Origin: Linum tenue
Lineage: Eukaryota; Streptophyta; Magnoliopsida; Malpighiales; Linaceae
Assembly: GCA_946122785.1 (NCBI GenBank)
Contig: CAMGYJ010000008.1
Coordinates: 57,670,963-57,734,962, forward strand
Direction of reading: 5' to 3'
Length of the DNA: 64,000 nt
Part shown: one piece after another, positions 32,165 to 42,193 of the stretch
How the letters are laid out: each line of letters opens with the position of its first letter
How positions within the stretch are numbered: position 1 is the first letter of the stretch
Notes under the pieces: generated by a model
The model's input: only the letters and a program-made list of their open reading frames with translations
Told to the model about the DNA's origin: nothing
Database searches by the model: none
Position numbers and translations under genes: made by a program

Positions 32165-32660
32165 TCACACGGCCAGGCCATAAACTTGCACGGCCGTGTG
32201 GATTTTATTCCTTGGCCGTGTGAGCTCTCGGCAAATTCCACACGGCCAAAAGTGCAACCTGCACGGCCGTGTGGATTGGCCTGGCCTGGCCGTGTGGCCG
32301 ACATAGGCAAATCTTCTACTCACACGGCCGTGTGGATTTTATTCCTTGGCCGTGTGAGCTCTCGGCAAATTCCACACGGCCAAAAGTGCAACCTGCACAG
32401 CCGTGTGGATTGGCCTGGCCTGGCCGTGTGGCCGACACGGGCAAATCTTCTACTCACACGGCCGTGTGGATTTTATTCCTTGGCCGTGTGAGCTCTCGGC
32501 AAATTCCACAAGGCCAAATGTGCAATTCGCACGGCCGTGTAGAATTCCTTGGCCTGGCCGTGTCGGCCAACACGGGCAAAAGTGCACCTTGCACGGCCGT
32601 GCGAGCCTGCCCGTGCGCCGAGCCACGGCCTATATATTCGGCCAACACGGCCGAGTGGTC
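32165..32660 (+). promoter_or_regulatory. Palindrome array and TATA box upstream of ORF2 (element G)
   Basis: A 134-bp unit is repeated about three times (landmark CGGCCGTGTGGATTTTATTC at 32191, 32325 and 32459). Each unit holds several CACACGG / CCGTGTG words, the same words as in this element's LTR. TATATAT follows at 32631-32637. D and C have the equivalent layout with their own palindrome. A second promoter for ORF2 is inferred. Confidence 0.6.
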
Positions 32661-32970
32661 AGAATTTTCAAAACCTTCGCCGGAATCCTCTGAAATCCGC
32701 CGGAAAACCGCGACAAAACCACCACATTTTGATTTTTCGGCCATTTTGTGTCATTTTTTCACCAAACCAACAACAAACCCACCCTTCCCACACCAAAAGC
32801 GGCCTATCCCTCCATTTTGAGGAGATTTGACCGACGTTTTTGTCGCCGGAGGCGATTTCTGGCGAGACTCCGGCGAGGCTCCGACGAGCACTTCCGGGCA
32901 CTTTTTCGGCTTTTCGTCGCTTCCATCGCCTTCCCCTCATCATCCCCTACACCTCTACTTGAGTCTCCAG

Positions 32971-33465
32971 GTTTGATTTTGCCCTTAACTATGTTAATTT
33001 TGGAGAATTGGGTGTTAGGGTGTATGTTTAAAGAACCTCATTGAATCATGTGATTTTTGTGCAATTGATTGAGGGGAATGCATGGAGTGTGTTTGAATTG
33101 TGTTGGGCAATGTCCCCCTTGATTTTTTGAGCCCTTGTGTGCAAGAATTGTGCCAATTTCATGCTTAACATAATAGTGCACACAAGGTGTTCGATGAAAT
33201 GCCTGTTTTTCATGCCATGTTGTGGCCACCGGTTGGGGCCCTTAATGATGTGCTTTGAGGGTGTATTTGCTATGGATGTGAACCTTAAGTTGCCTACTTT
33301 ATCGTGAATGTGCACCCCCACTCAGATTATGCTTGATTTATTGAGTTTTTGACCCTCGAACTATGGATGAAACCATGGTTAGGCTGTTTTCTGTTCTTAA
33401 GTGTGGGGGTGTGATTGACCTTTTCTTTGGCTCTTTTGGTTCCACTTTGGGTTGTTCTTTTGCAG
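32971..33465 (+). other. Candidate leader intron before ORF2 (element G)
   Basis: Donor CTTGAGTCTCCAG/GTTTG and acceptor GTTGTTCTTTTGCAG/GACAATG; the acceptor lies 4 bases before the ORF2 ATG. D has the same pair (52661-53129). Splicing is inferred from conservation. Confidence 0.55.
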
Positions 33466-33469
33466 GACA

Positions 33470-34848
33470 ATGTCAAAACCTGACCTCAAGCACCCGTTCA
33501 TCTGGGATCTGAAGCGGGGCCCCGACGAGGTTCGCTTCAAGCAGGTCCTGGCATGCCCGTTTGGGCAGCACCATTGCTGGTCCAAACGGGAGTTTCGGAA
33601 ATTAAACTTCTACGAGCAACTCTCCGCCGCCGTCACCAACCGCGCATGGCGCCGTCTGCTCTCCATCTGTGAGAAGGTTTACTACGAGCCCGTGCTGGAG
33701 TTCTACACGACCTTCAGGCACACACCCACGGACGATTAGAGAGACGGTACAGCCGTAAAATTCAGGCTCGGCGGTGCCCCCCGGTCCATGAGCTACCACG
33801 AGCTGGCCGAGGCTCTCGACCTCGACCCAGACGACGGTGGGCGCTACATCACCGAGGTCAATGACCCGCCGGAGGTGGACTTCAGGAGGCTGTACACCCG
33901 CCTGGCTCGGCCAGGCTAGACACGTCCCTTCTCGGCTGGGAGGACGAAGGCATCTACCCTGATGCTCGACAACCGCCTTCTCCACCACCTGCTGGCTAAG
34001 TCTTACACCCCAGCGTCAGACAGTGCCAGCGCCATCACCAAGAGGGCCATGGACTTCATTACTTCGATCCGCCAGTACAACCATCCTTTCCACTTGGGTT
34101 CGGTGGTGGCCAGGACCTTCGAGAAGACTGCTACGGAACTGAAGAGCCTCCACTGCGCCCCCCTCATCACCCGCCTGGCCACCTACTTGGGCTTTCACTG
34201 CAGGGGTGCACACAGCAGGGGGACACCATCGTCTTTAGCAGGTCGACGATCAGTCACATGCACCTGCTGCGAGAGAACCGCGGCATTCTATGGATCGAGG
34301 GGTTTCCGGAACCTCAGATCCCCGTGGAGGACCAGCCGGAGGACCAGCCAGAGGGTCAGGAGGAGGAGGCAGGTGAGGATGTCTACCCAGATGATGTGGA
34401 CGCTGCTGTTGATCCACCACAAACTGACTTCCATTACGGAGGTGGCAGCTCCGCTTTCCCGGGGCAGGATTACTTCACCTCCCAGTTCGAGCAGCTGCGT
34501 CTCCAGAACCAGTAGATCCTCGACCATCAGATGCAGTTCCAGCAGCAGTACGCGGCTCACCAGGCCGAGTACCACCAGAGGATGGCTGCTTATGATGAGG
34601 GCCTGGACATGATCCAGACCCAGCAGGGGGTGACTCTCGCACACATCGAGCGGGAGAAGCGCCGCTCTAGGCGCATGCAGGAGGTCCAGCAGCATTTACT
34701 CCAGCTGCTACCGGGTGAGCAGCCTGTCTGGAGGACTCCCTGGGAGGACTCTCCACTTCCACCTCCCCCAGCGGATGGTGATGATGGTGCTGATGGTGAT
34801 GACTCCTTCATGGACGACATCGACCTGGATAATCTTGGCGACGAGTAG
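33470..34848 (+). pseudogene. ORF2 of element G (env-position / Athila-ORF1-like protein)
   Basis: The start is ATG at 33470 (MSKPDLKHPFIWDLKRGPDE). A stop at 33737 ends the first frame. The text continues with FRLGGAPRSMSYHELAEALD, a stop near 33917, a middle part HLGSVVARTFEKTATELKS (about 34097), a frameshift near 34240, an acidic/Pro-rich region, a stop at 34513, and a Gln-rich, probably coiled-coil C-terminus (about 34530-34720) with an acidic end (DDIDLDNLGDE). C and D encode homologous proteins with the motif VEFMLGGQPRVLTYD. No transmembrane segment or signal peptide is seen, so env identity rests only on position. Function unknown; broken in this copy. Confidence 0.7.
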
Positions 34849-35863
34849 GCTGTACTCGTTGCCCATCTCAGTGTGTTTTGTTTTTCGTTTTAGACTTGTG
34901 TGTGTTTGCTCCATGTGTGAGGAGCTTGAACTTAGTGTCGTTTGTTTTTGTTTTTGGTTTTCTTTTGTGGATTGTTTATGTTGTAGCCGTCTGGGCTAAC
35001 ACTTATCCCTAACACAAAGTGTTCTAGTGTTTTCTTAGTGTTCGATTGGTGCAGAACGGTCCATCTTCCCGTTTGTTTCTCGCTGACTGGTCCATTTCCA
35101 GTCCCCCAGCAGTGTTTCAATCCGGTAACATCGTTCCCCTTATCTCTCCCTCTACTCCATTGAGGGCAATGTCGTGCTTAAGTGTGGGGGGGGTGCTTTG
35201 TATCGGTTGGAATATATATTTGTGTGCTTGGAGCCTAGTCCGCTGTCCGAATCTTACGATTTGAGGGCTCCAAGTACTGCTGTTTGATCATATTGGCACT
35301 GTGCTTTGATTGATGAATTGAATGGTTTTCGGATTGATGCATGACAGCTTGATTGTGACTAGGACAACCTATGATGAGGACTGAGACGTGCAGTAGAATT
35401 GTGTAGGGGTTCAGTTCTTTCAACTGTTTGCTTACCAACTGTGACTTGGATTGATCACTTGTTCTTGACAGTCGCTTATGCATCTAGTTCAGGGAATCAG
35501 AATGTGAGATAGAGCATATAGGTAGCCATGTGAGATTTGAGTCTGCTCGTTTCTTTCTTGTGCGATAGATCCCTCTTCCATGATGTGTAGCATTCACGTT
35601 GTCACTAGCTAAGATGATGGGGGCATAGGATTAGCCCACAACCAAATTGACTGTCCTGATGTGTCATATCCCCTAGTCAGCCCCCTTGAGCCGTGTGTTA
35701 TCCTTTCTTTTTGATCTATAACGAAAAATCACCCTTTTTGCATCTTTTAGAAGGTTCCACAGAGTGGTTTTTACATATTCTCTGCTGTTTCTGCTAAATT
35801 TGATGTGAGGGTTAGAGGTAGTGCTTAAAAGTTGGGCAGGTGTTTGAAATATGTGCAGAAGTG

Positions 35864-35934
35864 GTGGCTCTCTTAAGAAATGAAAAGAAAATGAAAGAAA
35901 AACAAAGAAAAAATTGAAAGCAAAAGAGAGCCAC
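35864..35934 (+). repeat. Inverted repeat closing a polypurine loop (element G)
   Basis: GTGGCTCTCTT (35864-35874) pairs perfectly with AAGAGAGCCAC (35924-35934); the 49-nt loop is almost entirely A and G. Confidence 0.75.
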
Positions 35935-36126
35935 TACCAAAAATCTGAATAATGCCCATTAAGTAGTGTTTCTTAGCAGTCTGGCTTGGAAATGCTGACA
36001 TTTATACCTCCTTCGCTCTTGTGCTTTTGGGATATTGAGTCATGCAGAATAGCAGAAAGGAAATACCGGTTGGTTTGACTGTGATTGTGTGGGTTTGGAA
36101 ATGTGGAACCTTGTTCTTTGAATACT

Positions 36127-36386
36127 TCCACCACCTAAAAGGCATTTTCCCCATGTCCAAGACCCTAGCCAGTCATTTGAACCTGTGTCTAAGACCTCCT
36201 GATTAGTTAGTGGTGACACTCCATATGTGAACTCTAGTATCTAGAGGCTGCCATCATGGTGAAGAGATGTTAGGGATTGAGAGAAATAGCATGCGCATTT
36301 ATCGCATCAAATTGTCCTGACCCCACTGGTCGAGAGTGAGTGATTCATTTTCATATTCGATATACTCTTGTACCCCGGTGAGGACC
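36127..36386 (+). other. Conserved non-coding block in 3' region (element G)
   Basis: 260 nt matching E 16032-16294 and D 55502-55762 in order and spacing, ending 328 bp before the 3' LTR. Best conserved segments: AAAAGGCATTTTCCCCATGT and CTGACCCCACTGGTCGAGAG. Confidence 0.75.
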
Positions 36387-36696
36387 TAGATTGCTCGGTC
36401 TCTATCCTGATGTCTTGAGTTGGATGCATGAGTTGACTGTTTTGAGTAAGTGGTTGAGTCAAGTCTAGGTTGGTTGGTGAACAGAAGGGAGACTCTTCCT
36501 TTACTCGATTTTGCTGCACTCGCATGTCCTTTGTGGTGGTTGTCCAGGTTGCTATTGAGGTTGTTCATGTGTTGATGTTTGAGAACCAGTACGATTCACG
36601 TGTTCTGTGCCTTTATGACTTGTCCCCAATGTTGGTTGATTGAAATATGTAAGCTTACCTGGTGTGTGACTTGGTTTGCTTGGGGACAAGCAAACA

Positions 36697-36712
36697 GTTA
36701 AGTGTGGGGGAG
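36697..36712 (+). other. 3' polypurine tract of element G
   Basis: GTTAAGTGTGGGGGAG lies two bases before the LTR start TGATAG. It would prime plus-strand DNA synthesis. Confidence 0.85.
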
Positions 36713-36714
36713 TT

Positions 36715-38061
36715 TGATAGACCGTTAATTACACATGTTTTTACCCCTGTTCTTACACCGTTTGAGGTGTTGATTCTCGTGTTTTAGGCCGATTTCACGC
36801 TAGGTTGTGCTTGTTTGTGATATTTCAGGTCCTAGTACGTGAATGGAGGCTTGGGAGCGAGTTTGGGGTCGATTGGACGAAGATCGGACGCGTGGCGAGG
36901 TGCCAAGGAAGCCGCACGGGCATTCCTGGACATCACACGCCGTGCAACTCACATTTGTGGCCGTGTGATTTTCACCGAGAGCAAACACGGGCAGGATGGA
37001 AATCCCACACGGCCGTGCGACCCTAGCCGTGTGGGAAGCCTGAGTTTCGACTTAATTGATACGGCGCGTTTTGACTCACACGGGCAACTGGGTGAGCCAC
37101 ACGGCCGTGTGGCCTGCCCGTGTGAGTCGGGAAATCTTGGTTTTTCAGCCAATTTCGAGCCAAAAGTGGGAGAATCGAATTTTCAGAGCAAAAACAGAGG
37201 CCTAGAGAGAGAAAGTGCGAAGAACACGTCCTAGAAGCTATCTTGGAGCTGGGTTTCATCAAATCGAGCTTGGAGATTGTCATAGGAGTGGAAATCATCA
37301 TCCTGGAGCAGATTTTCCTCATCTTTATGAGTATGACTACTCCGATTACTGTTTTCTTCTCTCTCTCTATGGAGTAGAACCCTTCTCTCACTTGGGTATG
37401 AAGAACCCTAGTTCCTGGTGTTAGGGATTTGATTGTAATGACTTGGGATGATTATACTGTTTGGTTTTAATCGAATGATGCATGTTTATTAAATTGATTG
37501 AAGTCTGATCAGCTTTTCTTGATTTCTGCTGCAACCTGAGATAGATAAAATCTGATTAGGTTGTTAGAGCCTCTTCATTCAATAGTAGGAGATTGGTTAT
37601 ACGAGAGTTAGCCAGTTTACTGCTTTGTACTGGAATTCAATTCGAGTAGTGGAGTTCTGTGCTTATTGCTTCAGCTTCCTATCCCGGTGAAGACTAGTCG
37701 TCTGCCGGGTAGTTAGACTGAGAGGGCTTGGTCAGCTTAAGAGATTCCAAGCTACTGTCGGATCTTCCGTAGTCTAATCAAAGTAAATAAACCCAGGGTA
37801 ATTACAATTGAACCTAACTAAGGAGCTAGGGGGACTCATTCTCGAGTGACTCTTTCCTGCTTGAGAAAACCGAATAATTTCCTGCTTTCTTACTGCTTTT
37901 GCTTTAAACAACAATCAATCGACTTAGTTGGCTAGATAATAGATAATCACGGAGTAAGCAGTAGATCTAGACCCTGGGTTGATAATAGAACTTGCCTGTT
38001 ACTGCATTCCCGGACTGCGATTACACTTGGTCGCAGTTTGGTGTTGTGTTTTGGCATGTCA
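36715..38061 (+). repeat. 3' LTR of element G (1347 bp)
   Basis: TGATAGACC...GGCATGTCA, single-copy for the 888-bp unit. The following CACCT (38062-38066) is the target-site duplication. It contains a nested palindrome (TCACACGGGCA ... CCACACGGCCGTGTGG ... TGCCCGTGTGA) at about 37076-37126. Confidence 0.93.
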
Positions 38062-39178
38062 CACCTCATCTATTACTTTTGGTCCTCTGCAACCTGTCCC
38101 TAATTCAGTCACCAACCCATACTACATAAACCCTAATGAGGCTCTTGTGTTTCAAATCAAGATCACTGGGACTTCCAACTACAACCGGGACTTCCAACTA
38201 CAACCTTTGGAGCATAACAGTCAGAGTTGCCCCGAAGAGCAAGAACAAATTGGGGTTTATCAATGGGTCTCTCCCAGCTCCAGATCTTACCAGCGAGCAC
38301 TACCCAACTTGGGAACAGAGCAATACAATTGTTTACTTCATGATTCTCAGCTCTCTCGATCAAAGTTTGGTAGATAGCGTTTCATCTCAAGACAATGCAA
38401 GGCTGCTCTAGGAAGATCTGAGGCAGAGGTTTGGACAGGCTGGTAACATTTTAATTGGTGATCTTTAGACTGCTGTTTATACTGTTGAGTAAGGTAACAA
38501 GTCGGTCAATCAATACTATACTAAATTGAAAGCTCATTGGGAAGAGTTGATTCAATTTTTACCTATTCCAAGTTGTACTTGTGGGGGAGTAGGAGCTAGA
38601 CCTGATGCTTGTATTACTGAAGTCACTGTTCAAAAGTATAAAGAGAATGAATTTTTGTCTAGATTCATTACTGGTTTGAATGATGCTTATGGATGGGTTA
38701 GAACAAACTTGTTCATAATGACTCTGTTACCAATGGAGATTGTCTTCCACTATGCTATTCAACATGAAAGACAACTAATCAAACCTAACCAGGAGGCACA
38801 AGTAGTGGATTCTGTTGCATTGCTTGCTGGTGGTCAGGGCAATGGCAAGGAGACACCTAAGGGTAATCTCTTCTGCATATACTGCAAGAAAGACAATAAT
38901 GTCATAGCAGATTGTTTTAAGTTGAAAAGGAAGAACAAAGAGCAAGGATCTTTTAATGCATTTGCTGGTCAGATCCAAGGAATAGATATGGGTAGTGGTG
39001 TACTGCCACGACCAGATTCTAAGAATGTTTTTGATAATAGTGGAGATGGATTTACCAATATCAGATTGTCTATGGATGACCTCGGGAGACTTCAGAAGCT
39101 GATGTGCCAGATCAATCCACCACAGTCACCAACTTCACCTGTTTCTCCTGGACAGAATATGAATTCTCCATCTTCCTA

Positions 39179-42100
39179 ACAGAACCAGCCTACGGTCAAC
39201 TCAGTGGGGAGATACAAGATAGTGAATTAGAATCATTCAGGTAAACTTATCTTCTCTACATACTTGACAGTGCAACCAATGAACAAGCTTGTCAATGTTT
39301 AGTATTTGGATACTGGTGCTACAGACCATGTAACTTGCTCTTTATCCTGCTTCACTAGCTATAAACCCATTCAGAATACCTATATCACTTTATCAAATGG
39401 TTCCAAGACTCCTGCAACACACTCTAGATCTGTTTCTTTAGTTTCCAATTTTGAAATTCAAGAAGTGTTGTTTGTTCCAGCCTTTTCTTTTAACCTAGTG
39501 TCAGTTAGTAAGCTCACTAAGTCCTTACCAATATCACTCACATTCCAATCAAACGTTTGCCATATTCAGGACCTTCTCACATTGAAGAAGATTGGTTTTG
39601 CCCATCAGAGTAGAGGACTTTACCGGCTTACTAAGCCTACAGAAGAACTTCAATACATGTCAATTCCCTCAAGACACATACCTACACACCTCAAACATTT
39701 GACCTTTGGAATTGGAGGCTGAGCCACCCATCACAGCATAGGACTGAGGAGTTACAAACAGTTGTACCTAGTATAGATTCAGACCTTCTATATCATTATG
39801 ATATTTGCCACTTCGCTAAACAAAAACATCTTCTTTTCCCTTCCTTCTATATCATTGTGTTTGACATTGTCCATGTTGATATATGGGGTTCTTTAGCTAC
39901 TTCTAGTTACAATGGTTTCCCGTACTTTCTCACTATTGTGGATGACAAATCCAGACGTGTTTGGATATATTTGATGAAGTTTAAAAGTGAAACCAGAAAA
40001 CTTCTGCAGGATTTCTTGGTTATGATTTAAGAACCAATATGACAGATCTATCAAAATAATCAGATCTGATCAAGGTTCTGAGTTCCACACTCATGATTTC
40101 TATTCCCAACATGACATCAACCATCAGATGTCAAGTGTTGAAACTCCACAATAGAATGCTCGTGTTCAGAGAAAACATCAACACATTTTGAGTGTGGCTC
40201 GAGCATTAAAATTTCAATCTGGCCTTCCTCTCAAATTATGGTCTGATTTTATTCTCCATTCTGTTTCCTTATTCACATATTACCTACCATAGCCCTGAAA
40301 AATAAAACTCCTTATGAAATTATATATGGAAAACCTCCCGACCTTTCATACCTATGTGTCTTTGGGTATCTATGTTATGGTAGCACTCTAGGACACAATA
40401 GAACCAAGTTCTTTCCTAAAGCACGTAAATGTGTGTTTCTTGGCTTTCCTCCAGGCATTAAAGGTTACAAAATTGTATGACCTGGATGATCACAAAGTCT
40501 TTTACTCATGAGATGTGATCTTCCATGAACACATATTTTCTTGTTCCACTACTTCATTTGATGTACCATCTGAGTCAACTTCTTTTCCTCCAATCTTTCC
40601 TATAACCAGTTGTCACCTAGTTATAGACAGTATGTATTTGCAGTTGAGATGGCCACCATACCAAAAACTTTTGAAGAGGCAGTGAAGCATGAACATTGGA
40701 GAAATGCTATGAATGTGGAAATGGGGGCTCTTGATGCTAACCACACTTGGGATGTTGTGGACAGAACACCTGATCTCAGGGCTATTGGGTGTAAATGGGT
40801 TTACACCATCAAGTTTAACTCAGATGGATCTATTGAGAAGTACAAGGCTCGAGTTGTGGCCAAGGGGTTTACAAAAATATATGGTATTGATTTCCTTGAC
40901 ACATACTCTCCAGTGGCAAAATTGAATTCAGTTAAGACTCTTTTGGCTCTAGCTGCTTCTAAGGGTTGGGAGATGTTCCACCTCGATGTAAGTAACGCTT
41001 TCTTACATGGAGACTTGATGAGATTGTCTATATGGAACTTCCTCCTGGTGTTTATGACAGCAGCAAGGTGTGCAGACTCAGAAAGTCTCTTTATGACCTT
41101 AAGCATACTTCTCGTCAATGGGTCTAAAAGCTCACTCAAGCATTAATCAAGTTTGGTTTTACTCAATCACAGAGTGATTATTCATTATTTTTCCATCATA
41201 CTTCCTCTGGTTTATTAGTCCTACTTGTTTATGTCGATGACATAATTATTGCTGGTGATGATCTACCTAGCATGAATGCTTTGAAGACGTTCTTGGCTTC
41301 TCAATTTAAGATATGTGATCTAGGCACTCTCCACTACTTTCTTGGCTTGGAGATTGCTAGATCAAGGGAGAGTATCCACATATCACAGAAGAAGTACTGC
41401 ACTGATCTTCTTCTAGTTTTAGGGTATAAAGATTCTAAGTCTGTGGTCACCCCAATTGACATGAAGACACTTCTTTTTGCAGATGATAGACCATTATTGA
41501 ATGATCCAAGCATATACAGGCGCATTGTGGGTCGTCTGCATTATTTAACAATCACTCGCCCTGACACAAAGTTTGTTGTGCAACAACTTTGTCAGTACCA
41601 GGCTGCTCCTACTACATGCCATATGCAACTGACATACAGAATCCTCAAGTACTTGAAGACAACACCTGGACAAGGATTGTCCTATTCCTCTAAGTTTGAT
41701 CTCCTACTTAGAGGCTACAGTGATTTTGATTGGGTTTCCTGCCCGGATACAAGGAGATCAACAACAGGTTATTACATTTTTTTGGGCAAATCACTGATTA
41801 TCTGGAAATCCACGAAGCAAGGAACTGTTTCACAATCTTCATCTGAAGCTGAGTACAGAACTCTAGCTCAGCTGACTTGTGAGGTTGTGTGGGTAAAGAG
41901 ATTGCTACAACAACTTAATGTGAATCATCCGTAACCTGTGGCAATAGTCTGTGACAGTCGATCTACTATCTACATTGCCAAAAATCTAGTGTTTCACGAG
42001 AGAACAAAACACATAGAGATCGATTCTCATGTGGTTCGTCAATTTCTCCAGTCCAAGCTCATCAATCTGTCTCATCTGGAAACAGAAAATCAGATTGCAG

Positions 42101-42186
42101 ACATGTTCACCAAGGGACTTAGCAGGTATCAACTTCAATTCCTTTTGTCCAAGCTGAACATACAGAATCTATATGCGTCAACTTGA
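39179..42186 (+). pseudogene. copia pol of element H (PR-IN-RT-RNase H), degraded
   Basis: Protease: LDTGATDHVTC-type active site at about 39306-39340. Integrase core: DIVHVDIWGSLATSSYNGFP and FLTIVDDKSRRVWIYLMKFK (39860-39990), with stops and frameshifts. RT: 40610-41146 contains WKWGLL-shadowed text whose correct frame reads IGCKWVYTIKFNSDGSIEKY, then ARVVAKGFTKIYGIDFLDTY and [14 protein letters not shown]; the catalytic YVDD lies at about 41228-41239 (LLVYVDDIIIAGDD). RNase H: 41272-41934 (WKSTKQGTVSQSSSEAEYRT), then after a stop at 41932 the CDSRSTIYIAKNLVFHERTK and IADMFTKGLSRYQ part to 42186. The order IN before RT defines Ty1/copia. It is clearly non-functional. Confidence 0.93.
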
Positions 42187-42193
42187 GGGAGGA

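Larger units (their letters stand above)
34849..36714 (+). other. 3' non-coding region of element G
   Basis: About 1.87 kb without ORFs. Landmarks: CCATTGAGGGCAATGTCGTG then CTTAAGTGTGGGGGGGG (35177-35193), the AGATCCCTCTTCC block (about 35567), the polypurine hairpin (35864-35934), the conserved block (36127-36386), GCTTGGGGACAAGCAAAC and the 3' PPT (36697-36712). The same order occurs in D (54337-56082) and partly in E. Confidence 0.8.
25980..38061 (+). mobile_element. Element G: 12-kb pol-less gypsy element (CACACGG family)
   Basis: Complete, with 5' LTR 25980-29104, tRNA-Asp PBS 29111-29128, gag-PR 29254-31979, palindrome-rich spacer, ORF2 33470-34848, 3' non-coding region, PPT and 3' LTR 36715-38061. 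A perfect 5-bp target-site duplication CACCT lies at 25975-25979 and 38062-38066, inside the gag of copia element H. No RT, RNase H or integrase core is present. The intact 754-codon gag frame and similar LTRs suggest it is among the youngest insertions here. Confidence 0.95.
25917..39178 (+). pseudogene. copia gag of element H, interrupted by element G
   Basis: The start ATGGCTACGGAAGC at 25917 is followed by a threonine stretch encoded by an ACT-type microsatellite (about 25940-25966). The frame is cut at 25979 by element G and resumes at 38067 after the duplicated CACCT. Downstream text is copia Gag: NPYYINPNEALVFQIK (38120-38160), SKNKLGFINGSLPAPDL in another frame (about 38240), FLSRFITGLNDAYGWVRTNL and a damaged zinc knuckle CIYCKKDNNVIADC (38875-38916, expected His replaced by Asn). 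A small local duplication (GGGACTTCCAACTACAACC, twice at about 38168-38205) and several stops add damage. Gag would form the particle; this copy cannot. Confidence 0.88.

Noticed and set aside
32165..32560. Regular repeats with spacers resembling a CRISPR array
   Set aside because: Eukaryotic retrotransposon spacer; the units are whole 134-bp tandem copies with no unique spacers, and no cas genes are present.
32186..32820. Several overlapping long ORFs in the palindrome array (up to 183 codons)
   Set aside because: Reverse-palindromic repeats with a period not disrupting the frame stay open in several frames on both strands. The translation is repetitive and has no start context.
33470..34848. 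Calling ORF2 a retroviral-type envelope protein
   Set aside because: Only the position fits. No signal peptide, transmembrane segment or cleavage site is visible in any of the three copies.
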